Shown: positions 34,645-42,824, numbered from the stretch's first letter. The stretch is 64,000 nucleotides of DNA from Cetobacterium_A somerae (GCF_044784365.2 NZ_CP173062.2); one strand, 5' to 3'. Program-made: numbers and translations. The notes: generated by a model not told the origin, from the letters alone.

Positions 34645-35466
34645 ATGGCAAGAAAGTTAAAGGTAAAAGTAGATAAGAATAAAAAGAAAAATGTAGATGA
34701 TTTATACACTTTTTATCTTAACTCTCTAGATGATTCAACTAGAAGAAAATTAGACAAAGAGATGTTAAGTAAAATATATAAAGGAGTTGAACATTATAAC
34801 GCAAGAAAATTTAGATATTTAGCCTTTGATTCGTTAGTTGTATCTATAACTAAGTTAGAGGAGTATTTAAAAGAGGATGTAGCCTTTCATAAAGAGGTTG
34901 GATTTGAAAGATATTTAGAGCTATCAGAGAAACTAGCAAAAGAAATGGCATATGACTTTAATCATGAAGTTTTGAATAAAAATATATTAGAAGTAATGTC
35001 AGCTAATTTTTTTAGATGGGTAATTCAAAAGGAAATAGAAGTTGAATATGTAACTACGGATTTAACAGAAGATTATCCATATAAAGTAGAAGATACAAAA
35101 AACTTTATTAAAGAGATAATTGTAAAGAGTCAAGAGTTAGATATTGAATTTACAGATAATGAAAAGATGGTATTAGTCACACTAAAAAATAGAGAGGATA
35201 ACTCTTTAAAATATTTAGAAATAAGAAAAGTAGATTATGATTTTTTACAAAGTATAGCTAAAGTATTAAAAGTAATGAATCTGATATTGAAAACTATAGA
35301 TGTAATGGAAGAAGAGAGTACATTTGTAGATAAATATAAGGAGTGTATATACAATCTTCAACGTATAACGGATTATATTTATTTTAAAGAGATTCTATCT
35401 ATAAGTTATGATTATTCAATACCAAATAGTGTATTGAAGTGTCTTAAAAGTAAAAATGTAGCTTAA
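34645..35466 (+). CDS. Unknown 273-aa helical protein
   Basis: ATG 34645 is used (GAGGATGG upstream); earlier in-frame ATGs at 34630 and 34636 sit inside the ribosome binding site. The protein is basic at the N-terminus (MARKLKVKVDKNKKK), otherwise helical and acidic, with no membrane segment. Not recognised. It is followed 22 bases later by the DUF7662-like gene. Confidence 0.55.
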   Translation: MARKLKVKVDKNKKKNVDDLYTFYLNSLDDSTRRKLDKEMLSKIYKGVEHYNARKFRYLAFDSLVVSITKLEEYLKEDVAFHKEVGFERYLELSEKLAKEMAYDFNHEVLNKNILEVMSANFFRWVIQKEIEVEYVTTDLTEDYPYKVEDTKNFIKEIIVKSQELDIEFTDNEKMVLVTLKNREDNSLKYLEIRKVDYDFLQSIAKVLKVMNLILKTIDVMEEESTFVDKYKECIYNLQRITDYIYFKEILSISYDYSIPNSVLKCLKSKNVA

Positions 35467-35487
35467 TTTATTTTGTAGGGGAAATAA

Positions 35488-35733
35488 ATGTCAAAATATA
35501 ACTATAAAAGATTAATAGAATTTTTAAATAACCAAGTTGATGTTCTTGTAAAAATAACATATTCCCAACTGGAAGATTTATTGGAAAAAGAGTTACCTAA
35601 ATCAGCATATAAGTATCAAGCATATTTTTCTAATAGTGCTTCACATGTAATCTCGGCTATTTGGCTTGAGTTAGGATATACCCAAATAGAGTTAGTGTTA
35701 GGTGAATATTTAGTTTTAAAAAAGTTGAAATAG
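35488..35733 (+). CDS. DUF7662-like small protein (81 aa)
   Basis: The sequence YSQLEDLLEKELPKSAYKYQAYFSN...HVISAIWLELGYTQIEL matches a small domain (the LPxSA...WW/YFSN...W pattern) found near restriction and toxin genes in many bacteria. Function unknown. TAGGGG precedes the ATG. Probably co-transcribed with the preceding gene. Confidence 0.55.
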   Translation: MSKYNYKRLIEFLNNQVDVLVKITYSQLEDLLEKELPKSAYKYQAYFSNSASHVISAIWLELGYTQIELVLGEYLVLKKLK

Positions 35734-35799
35734 TAGTAGTGGAGGGGTTAGAGTGTCTAAAAAATTGATTATATAAATTATTAAGAAGATATAAGTTTG

Positions 35800-35828
35800 T
35801 TGACAAAGTAAAAGAAATAAAGTAGGAT
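35800..35828 (+). promoter_or_regulatory. Consensus promoter for the RES-domain operon
   Basis: TTGACA (35800-35805), a 17-base spacer and TAGGAT (35823-35828), 40 bases before the start codon. It is one of the strongest matches to sigma-70 consensus in the element. Confidence 0.75.
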
Positions 35829-35867
35829 TATTTATACAATTAAATAAATTAAAAACTAGGAGTTATA

Positions 35868-37361
35868 ATGAAATGTGTTTATTGTTTTTTTAGAGACTAT
35901 AATCAATCTAAACTTAGAAAATTATCTCAAGTAACAAAAGATCGACACGAAGACATATTAAAATATTATAAAAATGTTTTTTTAAAAGGATTCAAACAAT
36001 CTTTAAACAAGGATATTTGTTCTGATCATGGATTGATAAATAAAGAAAAATTTTTAGAAGAAATGAAAAAAATACCATTAAATGAAATTGAAGATTTTTT
36101 TGATGAACTTATAGAAGTTTATATGGAATGGATAAAAGGAGTTCCATTTAAAGCAATAGATAAATTAGAAAGAATCTTACAAGAAAGTGAAATTTTAGAT
36201 AGAGAAACAGAAATAAATAATTTATTATTTAGAGGAAGATGGGCAGTTGATAATCTTGGAAATGAAACAATTTATAATATAAAAGAAATGTTTCATATTC
36301 CATTTGATAAAAGATATTTAGTAGGAAATCAAAGATTTAGTATAAATGGATACCCATTATTATATTTGGGATGTTCAATTTATAATGTTTGTAAAGAATT
36401 ACAATGTAAAGATGAGGACATTAAAAAAATTGCATTTTCATATTATTTTTATAATGAAAAAAATCCTCTTATGGTTTATGATTTAACAAATCCATTTTAT
36501 CAAGAAAAATATATTGGATTAGAAAAAAATCAAGAAAATAATAGTATAGAAATAACAGATAGCTTATTTCAAAATGAGATAAAAGCTAAAGATTTAAAAA
36601 GGGATATATATTTATTAATATTAGCATCATTTTGTGGGTTTGAAAAAAGAAAGCTTTATGAAAATCAAAAGAATATAAAATTTTATGAAGAATATATATT
36701 TCCTCAAATTTTAACTCAAATGCTAAAAAACAAAAAAAAACAGGGGATAATGTATACCTCAACAAGAATGAAAGAAATAGAAAGTTCAAAAATAATAGAA
36801 AGTAACTATAGAAATAATATTGTTTTATTTACAGAATATTCAAAAGAAAATGTAATAGATGAAATATTATTTAAAAAATTTACAATATCAAATCCATTAA
36901 GAATAGATCAAATTGATGAAATAAAATTAGAAACGACTAATGTTATTGTAACTATAAAAGAAGAAGTATATAATTATAAGGATTTAGCAAAAGGGTTTAA
37001 TGTGCTTCGTACTATCGAGAAAATAGAGAACGAAAAAGAAGTATATCTTAAATTTAGAGGATATTCAGAAATTAATAAATTAGAAAAATCAAAGCAACCA
37101 CAAAAAAATAATGAAAATTTTAAAGACGAAAAAGAAGTTAAAGAAGAGAAAGAAGAAAAGTTGCAAACAGGTTTGATATATAGTTTTTTAAAATATATTA
37201 TTTTAGAGCTTGAATATTCTTCTAAAATAAAAGAGGGTGAAGATAAGGATAATGGAGAAAAGAAAAGCAAATTTAAAACCAAGTATACCATCAGAACAGA
37301 AAAAACAAAACCAACAGGAAAAACTCTTAGAGCAAGTAGAAAAAAGAGAACTAAATATTAA
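35868..37361 (+). CDS. RES-domain (NAD+ phosphorylase-type) toxin-like protein
   Basis: The 497-residue protein starts with CVYCFFRD and a helical N-terminal domain. It has a RES domain at about 118-270: LFRGRW (Arg122/124), FHIPFDKR (about 142-149), then NQRFSINGYPLLYLGCS (Arg156, Ser170). RES proteins degrade NAD+ in toxin-antitoxin systems; larger versions with extra N-terminal domains occur in defence loci. The last 70 residues are a Lys/Glu-rich low-complexity tail that overlaps the next ORF by 110 bases. AGGAG precedes the ATG. No Xre-type antitoxin is adjacent. Confidence 0.65.
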   Translation: MKCVYCFFRDYNQSKLRKLSQVTKDRHEDILKYYKNVFLKGFKQSLNKDICSDHGLINKEKFLEEMKKIPLNEIEDFFDELIEVYMEWIKGVPFKAIDKLERILQESEILDRETEINNLLFRGRWAVDNLGNETIYNIKEMFHIPFDKRYLVGNQRFSINGYPLLYLGCSIYNVCKELQCKDEDIKKIAFSYYFYNEKNPLMVYDLTNPFYQEKYIGLEKNQENNSIEITDSLFQNEIKAKDLKRDIYLLILASFCGFEKRKLYENQKNIKFYEEYIFPQILTQMLKNKKKQGIMYTSTRMKEIESSKIIESNYRNNIVLFTEYSKENVIDEILFKKFTISNPLRIDQIDEIKLETTNVIVTIKEEVYNYKDLAKGFNVLRTIEKIENEKEVYLKFRGYSEINKLEKSKQPQKNNENFKDEKEVKEEKEEKLQTGLIYSFLKYIILELEYSSKIKEGEDKDNGEKKSKFKTKYTIRTEKTKPTGKTLRASRKKRTKY

Positions 37362-37614
37362 GTTTATAAATCCTAATTTTGTAGAAACGATTAAAGAAGA
37401 AGTAGAAAAAGGGAATAGGATAAAGATAGATTTAGAAAAGAAAGAAGATTTATCTTTTGAAGAATTAGTGAATAAAATAGTCCCATTATATAAAGAACTA
37501 GGTAAGGATAAATTTTTACAAGTGGTAAAATTTATAAATCCAACAGAATCAGTTAAAGAAAAAATACTTTTTTTACTAAAAAGAGAAGCATTTAGAGAAA
37601 AAATTGAAAAATAG
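37252..37614 (+). CDS. Unknown 120-aa charged protein overlapping the RES gene
   Basis: ATG 37252 is preceded by AAGGA. The first 36 codons overlap the RES gene in another frame. The product is Lys/Glu-rich and helical, with a conserved-looking middle (LNIKFINPNFVETIKEEVEKG). Not recognised. The overlap suggests coupling or that the RES tail is an extension into the next gene. Candidate antitoxin by position only. Confidence 0.5.
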   Translation: MEKRKANLKPSIPSEQKKQNQQEKLLEQVEKRELNIKFINPNFVETIKEEVEKGNRIKIDLEKKEDLSFEELVNKIVPLYKELGKDKFLQVVKFINPTESVKEKILFLLKREAFREKIEK

Positions 37615-37629
37615 TGAAGGTGATAATAA

Positions 37630-37920
37630 ATGAAAAATGAATTATATATGTTAACATCAAAAGAATTTAAGCTTTCAGAAATAGTTTATATCTTATCAAA
37701 TCTTGAAATAACTAGATACATACCAATACTAGACGAAAATGTAATGTTTATGTCTAATGAACCAAATGTTACAACATTAGCAAATAATATAATAGAAGAA
37801 GCAAAAAAAATTACCAAAAAAGAAGATATTTCACAATTTTTATTATTAAAAATTGGAGAAAATTATAATGGATGGTTTGATGAAAATTTGTGGAACTGGA
37901 TTTCTAAAAATGATATTTAA
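37630..37920 (+). CDS. Unknown 96-aa protein, last gene of the RES operon
   Basis: GAAGGTGATA precedes the ATG fifteen bases after the previous stop. The protein is small and soluble with Trp-rich C-terminus (NGWFDENLWNWISKN). Not recognised. It lies before the terminator at the right end of the element. Confidence 0.5.
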   Translation: MKNELYMLTSKEFKLSEIVYILSNLEITRYIPILDENVMFMSNEPNVTTLANNIIEEAKKITKKEDISQFLLLKIGENYNGWFDENLWNWISKNDI

Positions 37921-37935
37921 TTAAAAATATAACAA

Positions 37936-37975
37936 AAGCAAGCATTCTAAATTTTTTTAGAGTACTTGCTTTTTA
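37936..37975 (+). terminator. Strong terminator at the right end of the element
   Basis: A 16-bp stem with two G-T wobbles (AAGCAAGCATTCTAAA with its partner at 37956-37971) followed by TTTT. Confidence 0.85.
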
Positions 37976-38013
37976 TGATTTGTACTTTTATGAGAATCCT
38001 CTCTTTTTTTGAC

Positions 38014-38035
38014 ATAGCTAACAAGTAGCTAACAA
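38014..38035. repeat. Two tandem 11-bp repeats, putative integrase arm sites (right)
   Basis: ATAGCTAACAA and GTAGCTAACAA, the same unit as at 10480-10512 and in the same direction, 62 bases inside the right attachment site. Confidence 0.7.
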
Positions 38036-38097
38036 TTAATAAAATAGACCATTGATAAGACTTGTAAATAAAAGGAAGTGTTAAAAAGAAAAATGAC

Positions 38098-38131
38098 CGT
38101 CCATATCGTAGTGCATTATTAATTTTCTCAT
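38098..38131. repeat. Right attachment site (orphan copy of dinB codons 1-11)
   Basis: Identical over 34 bases to 10348-10381. It encodes the dinB start codon on the minus strand with a good GGAGG, but no gene follows, since the reading frame runs into the element. Confidence 0.85.
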
Positions 38132-38161
38132 ATTTCCTCCTTTTGATTAATTTACTTTAAT

Positions 38162-38190
38162 ATAATACCTTCTTTAGTTAAATTTATCAA
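38162..38190 (-). promoter_or_regulatory. Displaced original dinB promoter
   Basis: On the minus strand TTGATA (38190-38185), a 17-base spacer and TATTAT (38167-38162) point at the orphan dinB start at 38131. It was presumably the promoter of dinB before insertion. Confidence 0.65.
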
Positions 38191-38211
38191 TTATATTATT
38201 CTAAAAAATAA

Positions 38212-38250
38212 TAAGAACCTCTGGGGGGAAGAGGTTCTTATCTGGGGGGG
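38212..38250. terminator. Hairpin with oligo-G loop and second G7 tract
   Basis: TAAGAACCTCT / AGAGGTTCTTA is a perfect 11-bp stem with a GGGGGGA loop; TCT and G7 follow at 38241-38250. On the minus strand the hairpin is followed by TTATTATTTTTT, compatible with leftward termination. Such G runs are unusual in this AT-rich DNA. Confidence 0.5.
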
Positions 38251-38462
38251 ATTAAATTATTTACTACTTTTTAACACTTATTTATAATATTTAGACTGTG
38301 GATTTTATAAAAAAGTTTTAAAATCTATAAAATTTAAACTTTTAGTGAATTTTTGTTTCGAAATACTCTTTATTTCGTACTTTTTTTCTCAAAAAAAGTA
38401 TATTGTTTTTTTTAGGCTTTTAGATTAAAATATAGTCTATTGCTTAATTAATTGATACTAAT

Positions 38463-38512
38463 AAAAATAGAGTTGGATTTAGTTTGACTATATCGCATGT
38501 GCATTTTTTATT
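38463..38512 (+). ncRNA. Conserved-loop hairpin, copy 1 (putative small RNA or terminator)
   Basis: AAAAAT / ATTTTT stem (with a bulge and a G-C pair) encloses 31 bases (38471-38501) that begin AGTTGGATTTAG and end ATATCGCATGTG. T tract follows. The 31 bases recur at 38571-38601 with only two differences, exactly 100 bases downstream. Confidence 0.55.
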
Positions 38513-38561
38513 TTTAAATATACTTGAATTAAGTGATTTATAATTTCAATATTAAGCATTA

Positions 38562-38616
38562 AAGAGAGTAAGTTGGGTTTAGTTTAACTATATCGCATGT
38601 GTACTCTCTTTTTTAT
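38562..38616 (+). ncRNA. Conserved-loop hairpin, copy 2 (putative small RNA or terminator)
   Basis: A perfect 9-bp stem AAGAGAGTA / TACTCTCTT encloses the same 31-base sequence (38571-38601), followed by TTTTTATTTT. A possible promoter TTGAAT (38524) with 17-base spacing to CAATAT (38547) lies just upstream. The stem differs completely from copy 1 while the loop is nearly identical. Confidence 0.55.
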
Positions 38617-38920
38617 TTTAGAAATTTTTACTAAACTCCAAAAAGGTAAAACTATATATATTGATAGTTAAAATAAATACTATAATTCAAATAGTTATGT
38701 AAAATAAGTACTAAAACTAAGAGTCATATTTTTAAGAACAAAAGTCTATAAAAATGACTTCCTAATTTTAAATTTAAGAGGTATCTTTAAAAATTACCTG
38801 ATTAGTATATAGGTTGTTAAAAAATGCAATGTGAAGTGATATAATAAGAAATAAAGCCCTTGAAAATATTGTATTACAAAAGGGGTTATAATATTAAAAT
38901 AGTTAAAAAAGAGGTGGATT

Positions 38921-39151
38921 ATGAGGATTTTTATATCAATTTTGGTAAATATATTAATAGTTTTGTATCTTTTAAAAACTTCAGAAACAGGATATAACAT
39001 ATTAGAATTAATAAATGGAATAATTTTTACTTTTAGTTTTGGATTTGGAGTCCCAGTAGTTATAAGTGGAGTTTTAGCAGTTTTAATTTTATTAACTCCA
39101 GGGATTGTAGTATACTTTTTATGGAACTATTTAAAGAAAATTACAAAATAA
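38921..39151 (+). CDS. Small membrane protein (76 aa)
   Basis: Two to three hydrophobic segments (FISILVNILIVLYLL, IIFTFSFGFGVPVVISG, VLAVLILLTPGIVVYFL) and a basic C-terminus. AGAGGTGG precedes the ATG. Not recognised. It ends 119 bases before nrdH, with the nrd promoter region between. Confidence 0.65.
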   Translation: MRIFISILVNILIVLYLLKTSETGYNILELINGIIFTFSFGFGVPVVISGVLAVLILLTPGIVVYFLWNYLKKITK

Positions 39152-39181
39152 AAACTACACTATTTTTATATAAAAAAATCA

Positions 39182-39209
39182 TTGAAAAAATCTGTAAATT
39201 ATGTAATAA
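39182..39209 (+). promoter_or_regulatory. Promoter of the nrdHAB operon
   Basis: TTGAAA (39182-39187) and TAATAA (39204-39209), spacer 16 bases, followed directly by the NrdR-type box. Confidence 0.6.
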
Positions 39210-39224
39210 TACTAGATATAGTGA
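39209..39224 (+). promoter_or_regulatory. NrdR-type operator box
   Basis: ATACTAGATATAGTGA matches 14 of 16 positions of the NrdR box (ACACTAGATATAGTGT orientation). It covers the expected transcription start of the class Ia reductase genes. A weak second half-site (ACACTAT) lies at 39157, 52 bases upstream. Confidence 0.7.
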
Positions 39225-39270
39225 AAATAAAAGTAGAACTGCACAAGATGTTGTGTTTAGGAGGCATAGG

Positions 39271-39474
39271 ATGATAAAGGTATTTGGAAAAGAAGATTGT
39301 AGTAAATGTGAGACTTTAAAGAAAATTTTAGATGATAAAGGTCTTGAATATGAGTATACTCAGGATTTAAAAACACTTATGATCGTAGCAAGTAAGGCTA
39401 GAATTATGAGTGCACCTGTTGTTGAAAAAGATGGAAAATACTATTCTATGGAAAGCTTCTTAGAGGTTTTATAA
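39271..39474 (+). CDS. nrdH: Glutaredoxin-like NrdH protein
   Basis: The 67-residue protein has the thioredoxin-fold CSKC redox site near the N-terminus and the cis-Pro strand APVVEKDGK. ATG 39271 follows TTAGGAGG by seven bases; the frame upstream is open but has no start signals. It reduces ribonucleotide reductase. Its stop lies directly before the nrdA start. Confidence 0.85.
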   Translation: MIKVFGKEDCSKCETLKKILDDKGLEYEYTQDLKTLMIVASKARIMSAPVVEKDGKYYSMESFLEVL

Positions 39475-41721
39475 ATGAGACAGGTTATAAATAGAGCTGG
39501 AATAAGAGAAAATTTAGATATAACAAAAATAAGAGAGAAACTTTTAAGAGCTTGTGATAACTTAGAAGTTAATATGGTTGAGTTAGAAAGTCATATAGAA
39601 TCAATATATGCAGAGAATATAACAACAAAAAAAATTCAGGAATCTCTAATAAATCAAGCTGTTTCTATGACAAGTTTTGAAGAAAGTGACTGGACATATG
39701 TTGCAGGAAGACTTTTAATGATGGAAACAGAAAGAGAGGTTTTCCACAAAAGAGGATTCTCTTATGGTGAGTTTTATAAAAGTATAAAAACTTTAGTAGA
39801 GATTGGAATTTATGATAATAGACTTTTAGATTATACTGCTGAAGAGGTTAAAGAGTTAGAGTCAGCTATGGATATCTCTAGAGATATGATGTATGATTAT
39901 GCTGGAGCAAATATGTTTGTAAATAGATATTTGTTGAAGTATGATGGAAAGATTTATGAGTTACCTCAAGAGGTATTTATGTGTATAGCTATGCTTTTAG
40001 CTATAAATGAAAAAGATAAAGTTTCTGTGGCAAAAAGATTTTATGAAGCATTGTCACTTAAAAAGATATCTTTAGCTACTCCAATTTTAGCTAATTTAAG
40101 AGTACCAAATGGAAATCTGTCATCATGCTTTATAACAGCTATGGATGATAATATAGAATCTATTTTCTACAACGTGGATACAGTTGCAAAAATTAGTAAA
40201 AATGGTGGTGGAGTAGGATTAAATATCTCTAGAATAAGAGCGAAGAACTCTATGGTAAATGGATATTATAACGCTAGTGGTGGAGTTGTTCCTTGGGTAA
40301 AAATTATAAATGATACAGCAGTAGCTGTAAATCAACAAGGAAGAAGAGCTGGAGCGGTAACAGTGGCTTTAGATTCATGGCACCTAGATATTGAAACATT
40401 TTTAGAACTTCAAACAGAAAATGGAGATCAAAGAGGAAAAGCATATGATATCTATCCTCAAGTTGTTCTTTCAGATCTTTTTATGAAAAGAGTGGAAGAG
40501 GATTTACCGTGGACTTTAGTTGACCCTTATGAAATTAGAAAAAAATATGGTGTTGAACTATGTGAAGTTTATGGAGAAAAATTTGAAGAGTTATACTTAA
40601 CTATAGAAAAGGATGAAAACTTACAGTTAAGAAAAGTTATAAAGGCTAGAGAGTTATTTAAAGAGATTATGAAAGTTCAAATAGAAACAGGAATGCCGTA
40701 TATATTCTTTAAAGATAGAGCAAATCTAATGAATCACAATAGTCATGTGGGAATGATAGGAAATGGAAATCTATGTATGGAAAGTTTTTCTAACTTCTCA
40801 CCAAGTGTAAACTTTAAAGAGGATACTGTTGGAGAAAATGGAGTTAGAACAACAAAATTAGGTGAAGTTCACACTTGTAACTTAGTTTCTATGAATTTAG
40901 CTGAGTTAGAAAGAGATGAGTTAGAAAATATTGTAGATATATCTGTTAGAATCCTTGATAACACAATTGATTTAACAAGAACTCCTATAAAAGAGTCAGA
41001 TAAGCATAACTTAGCTTATAGAACAATTGGTGTTGGAGCTATGGGACTTGCAGACTATTTAGCAAGAGAGTTTATGATATATGATGAGTCATTAGAAGAG
41101 ATAGATGAACTTTTCCAAGAGATAGCTATGTATAGTATAAAATCTTCAGCTCTTTTAGCAAAAGAGAGAGGAACTTATCCAATGTTTAAAGGTTCTTTAT
41201 GGGATGAAGGAATATTTTTCCAAAAAAATAAAGATTGGTATATGGAAAATTCAAAGTTTGGAAAAGAGTGGGAAGAGGTATTTAATTTAGTTAAGATGTA
41301 TGGATTAAGAAACGGTGAGTTAACAGCAGTTGCACCAAATACATCAACATCTTTACTTATGGGATCAACAGCATCTGTAAACCCTACGTTCTCTAGATTC
41401 TATATAGAGAAGAATCAAAAGGGTGCTGTTCCAAGAGTTGTTAAACATCTAAAAGATAGAGCTTGGTTCTATCCAGAGTTTAAAAATGTAAATCCTCAAA
41501 CATATGTAAAAATAATGAGTAGAATAGGAAAATGGATAACTCAGGGAGTTTCTATGGAGCTTATTTTTGATTTAAATAAAGATATTAAAGCTAAAGATAT
41601 ATATGATACTTTCATGACAGCATGGAAAGAGGGATGTAAATCAGTTTATTATATAAGAACAATTCAAAAAAATACAAATATAATAAATGAAAAAGAGGAG
41701 TGTGAAAGCTGCAGTGGATAG
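39475..41721 (+). CDS. nrdA: Class I ribonucleotide reductase, alpha subunit
   Basis: The 748-residue protein has an N-terminal ATP-cone (about 1-95) and the catalytic barrel. Active-site residues are Cys218 (NLSSCF), Cys434-x-Glu436 (NLCMES) and Cys468 (VHTCNL), with radical-transfer and tail cysteines in the C-terminal CESC. It converts ribonucleoside diphosphates to deoxy forms. The ATG directly follows the nrdH stop. nrdB overlaps its end, so the three genes form one operon under the NrdR box. Confidence 0.93.
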   Translation: MRQVINRAGIRENLDITKIREKLLRACDNLEVNMVELESHIESIYAENITTKKIQESLINQAVSMTSFEESDWTYVAGRLLMMETEREVFHKRGFSYGEFYKSIKTLVEIGIYDNRLLDYTAEEVKELESAMDISRDMMYDYAGANMFVNRYLLKYDGKIYELPQEVFMCIAMLLAINEKDKVSVAKRFYEALSLKKISLATPILANLRVPNGNLSSCFITAMDDNIESIFYNVDTVAKISKNGGGVGLNISRIRAKNSMVNGYYNASGGVVPWVKIINDTAVAVNQQGRRAGAVTVALDSWHLDIETFLELQTENGDQRGKAYDIYPQVVLSDLFMKRVEEDLPWTLVDPYEIRKKYGVELCEVYGEKFEELYLTIEKDENLQLRKVIKARELFKEIMKVQIETGMPYIFFKDRANLMNHNSHVGMIGNGNLCMESFSNFSPSVNFKEDTVGENGVRTTKLGEVHTCNLVSMNLAELERDELENIVDISVRILDNTIDLTRTPIKESDKHNLAYRTIGVGAMGLADYLAREFMIYDESLEEIDELFQEIAMYSIKSSALLAKERGTYPMFKGSLWDEGIFFQKNKDWYMENSKFGKEWEEVFNLVKMYGLRNGELTAVAPNTSTSLLMGSTASVNPTFSRFYIEKNQKGAVPRVVKHLKDRAWFYPEFKNVNPQTYVKIMSRIGKWITQGVSMELIFDLNKDIKAKDIYDTFMTAWKEGCKSVYYIRTIQKNTNIINEKEECESCSG

Positions 41722-42748
41722 AAAAAAACTTTTTAATCCTCTAGGAGATGATTCTTTATCAGAAAGAAAAGTGATAAAGGGAGATAGTACAAATATATTT
41801 AATTTGAATAATGTTAAATATCAATGGGCAAATCATCTTTATAGAACAATGATGGGAAACTTTTGGATTCCAGAAAAAATAGATTTAACTCAAGATAAAA
41901 ACGATTATAAAAATTTAACTGATGAAGAGAAAGAGGCTTATGATGGAATACTTTCATTTCTAATATTTTTAGATAGTATTCAAACAAATAATATTCCAAA
42001 TGTTTCAGATTATATAACTGCTCCAGAGATAAATTTGATTCTATCAATACAGACTTTCCAAGAAGCTATTCACTCTCAATCATATCAATATATAATTGAA
42101 TCTATTCTACCAAAGGAGATTAGAAACTCAATATATGATAAATGGAGAGAGGATAAAGTTCTATTTGAAAGAAATAGTTACATAGCAAAAATATATCAAA
42201 GTTTCTTAGAAAATCCTAGTGATGAAAACTTTGCAAGAGTTATAATAGCTGACTATCTTTTAGAAGCTATATATTTCTACAATGGATTTAACTTCTTCTA
42301 TCTTTTAGCAAGTAGAAATAGAATGATGGGAACTTCTGATATAATAAAACTTATCAATAGGGATGAGCTATCACATGTAGTTATATTCCAACAGTTAATA
42401 AGAGAGATTAAAAATGAAAATAAAGATTTCTTTAATGATGAATTAATATATGATATGTTTAAAAAAGCTGTGCAGCAAGAGATTAGCTGGACAAATCATA
42501 TAATAGGAAATGGAATACTAGGTATAACAGAGGATACAACAGAGAGATATACAAAGTGGTTAGCTAATGAGAGATTAAAAGCTATAGGATTAAATCCAAT
42601 TTATGAAGGATATGAAAAGAATCCTTATAGACATTTAGAAAAGTTTGCTGATACAGAGGGAGAAGGAAACGTAAAAGCTAACTTCTTCGAGGGAACAGTT
42701 ACTAGTTATAACATGAGTTCATCTGTAGAGGGATGGGACGAATTTTAA
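41714..42748 (+). CDS. nrdB: Class Ia ribonucleotide reductase, beta subunit
   Basis: The 344-residue protein carries the di-iron ligands and radical residue: LDSIQTN (Asp), FQEAIHSQSYQY (Glu, His and the Tyr at the radical position), LLEAIYF (Glu) and RDELSH (Glu, His). GTG 41714 is preferred, giving the usual (M)DRKKLFNPLGDD start, with GAGGAG 13 bases upstream; ATG 41687 and GTG 41702 are alternatives. It overlaps nrdA by eight bases. The radical Tyr indicates a Tyr-type rather than Mn/Fe class Ic cofactor. Confidence 0.9.
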   Translation: MDRKKLFNPLGDDSLSERKVIKGDSTNIFNLNNVKYQWANHLYRTMMGNFWIPEKIDLTQDKNDYKNLTDEEKEAYDGILSFLIFLDSIQTNNIPNVSDYITAPEINLILSIQTFQEAIHSQSYQYIIESILPKEIRNSIYDKWREDKVLFERNSYIAKIYQSFLENPSDENFARVIIADYLLEAIYFYNGFNFFYLLASRNRMMGTSDIIKLINRDELSHVVIFQQLIREIKNENKDFFNDELIYDMFKKAVQQEISWTNHIIGNGILGITEDTTERYTKWLANERLKAIGLNPIYEGYEKNPYRHLEKFADTEGEGNVKANFFEGTVTSYNMSSSVEGWDEF

Positions 42749-42762
42749 AAGTAATACAAATA

Positions 42763-42797
42763 AAAAATGGTAGAAAATTATTTTTTCTACCATTTTT
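42763..42797. terminator. Bidirectional terminator between nrdB and malH
   Basis: A 15-bp perfect stem AAAAATGGTAGAAAA with its partner at 42783-42797, loop TTATT; T tracts on both strands. Confidence 0.85.
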
Positions 42798-42824
42798 CTT
42801 TATTTTTTAGTTAAAATTAATTTA

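Larger units (their letters stand above)
10348..38131. mobile_element. Integrative element inserted in the 5' end of dinB
   Basis: A 34-bp perfect direct repeat (10348-10381 and 38098-38131, offset 27750) bounds a block with integrase and excisionase at the left end, accessory genes and a Rep/HU module. Weaker similarity between the two ends continues over the ribosome binding site. No phage structural or conjugation genes are present, so an integrative mobilizable element or satellite fits best. Established precedent: tyrosine-recombinase elements often target the end of a gene and rebuild it. The left element end rebuilds dinB's RBS and start codon. Confidence 0.85.
38251..38920. other. Non-coding stretch between element and nrd region
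   Basis: No supported gene on either strand over about 670 bases. It holds two conserved-loop hairpins (listed separately). The rest is AT-rich with no strong signal that I can see. Confidence 0.6.

Noticed and set aside
10348..38131. Complete prophage or conjugative element
   Set aside because: There are no capsid, portal, tail or lysis genes, and no VirB4, coupling protein or FtsK-like gene, despite phage-like replication genes.
38463..38616. Known riboswitch controlling the downstream membrane-protein gene
   Set aside because: I recognise no known aptamer core, and copy 2 ends in a T tract about 300 bases before the next gene.
39121..39270. N-terminal extension of NrdH from an upstream ATG
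   Set aside because: It overlaps the previous gene, crosses the promoter and NrdR box, and the RBS precedes only the ATG at 39271.
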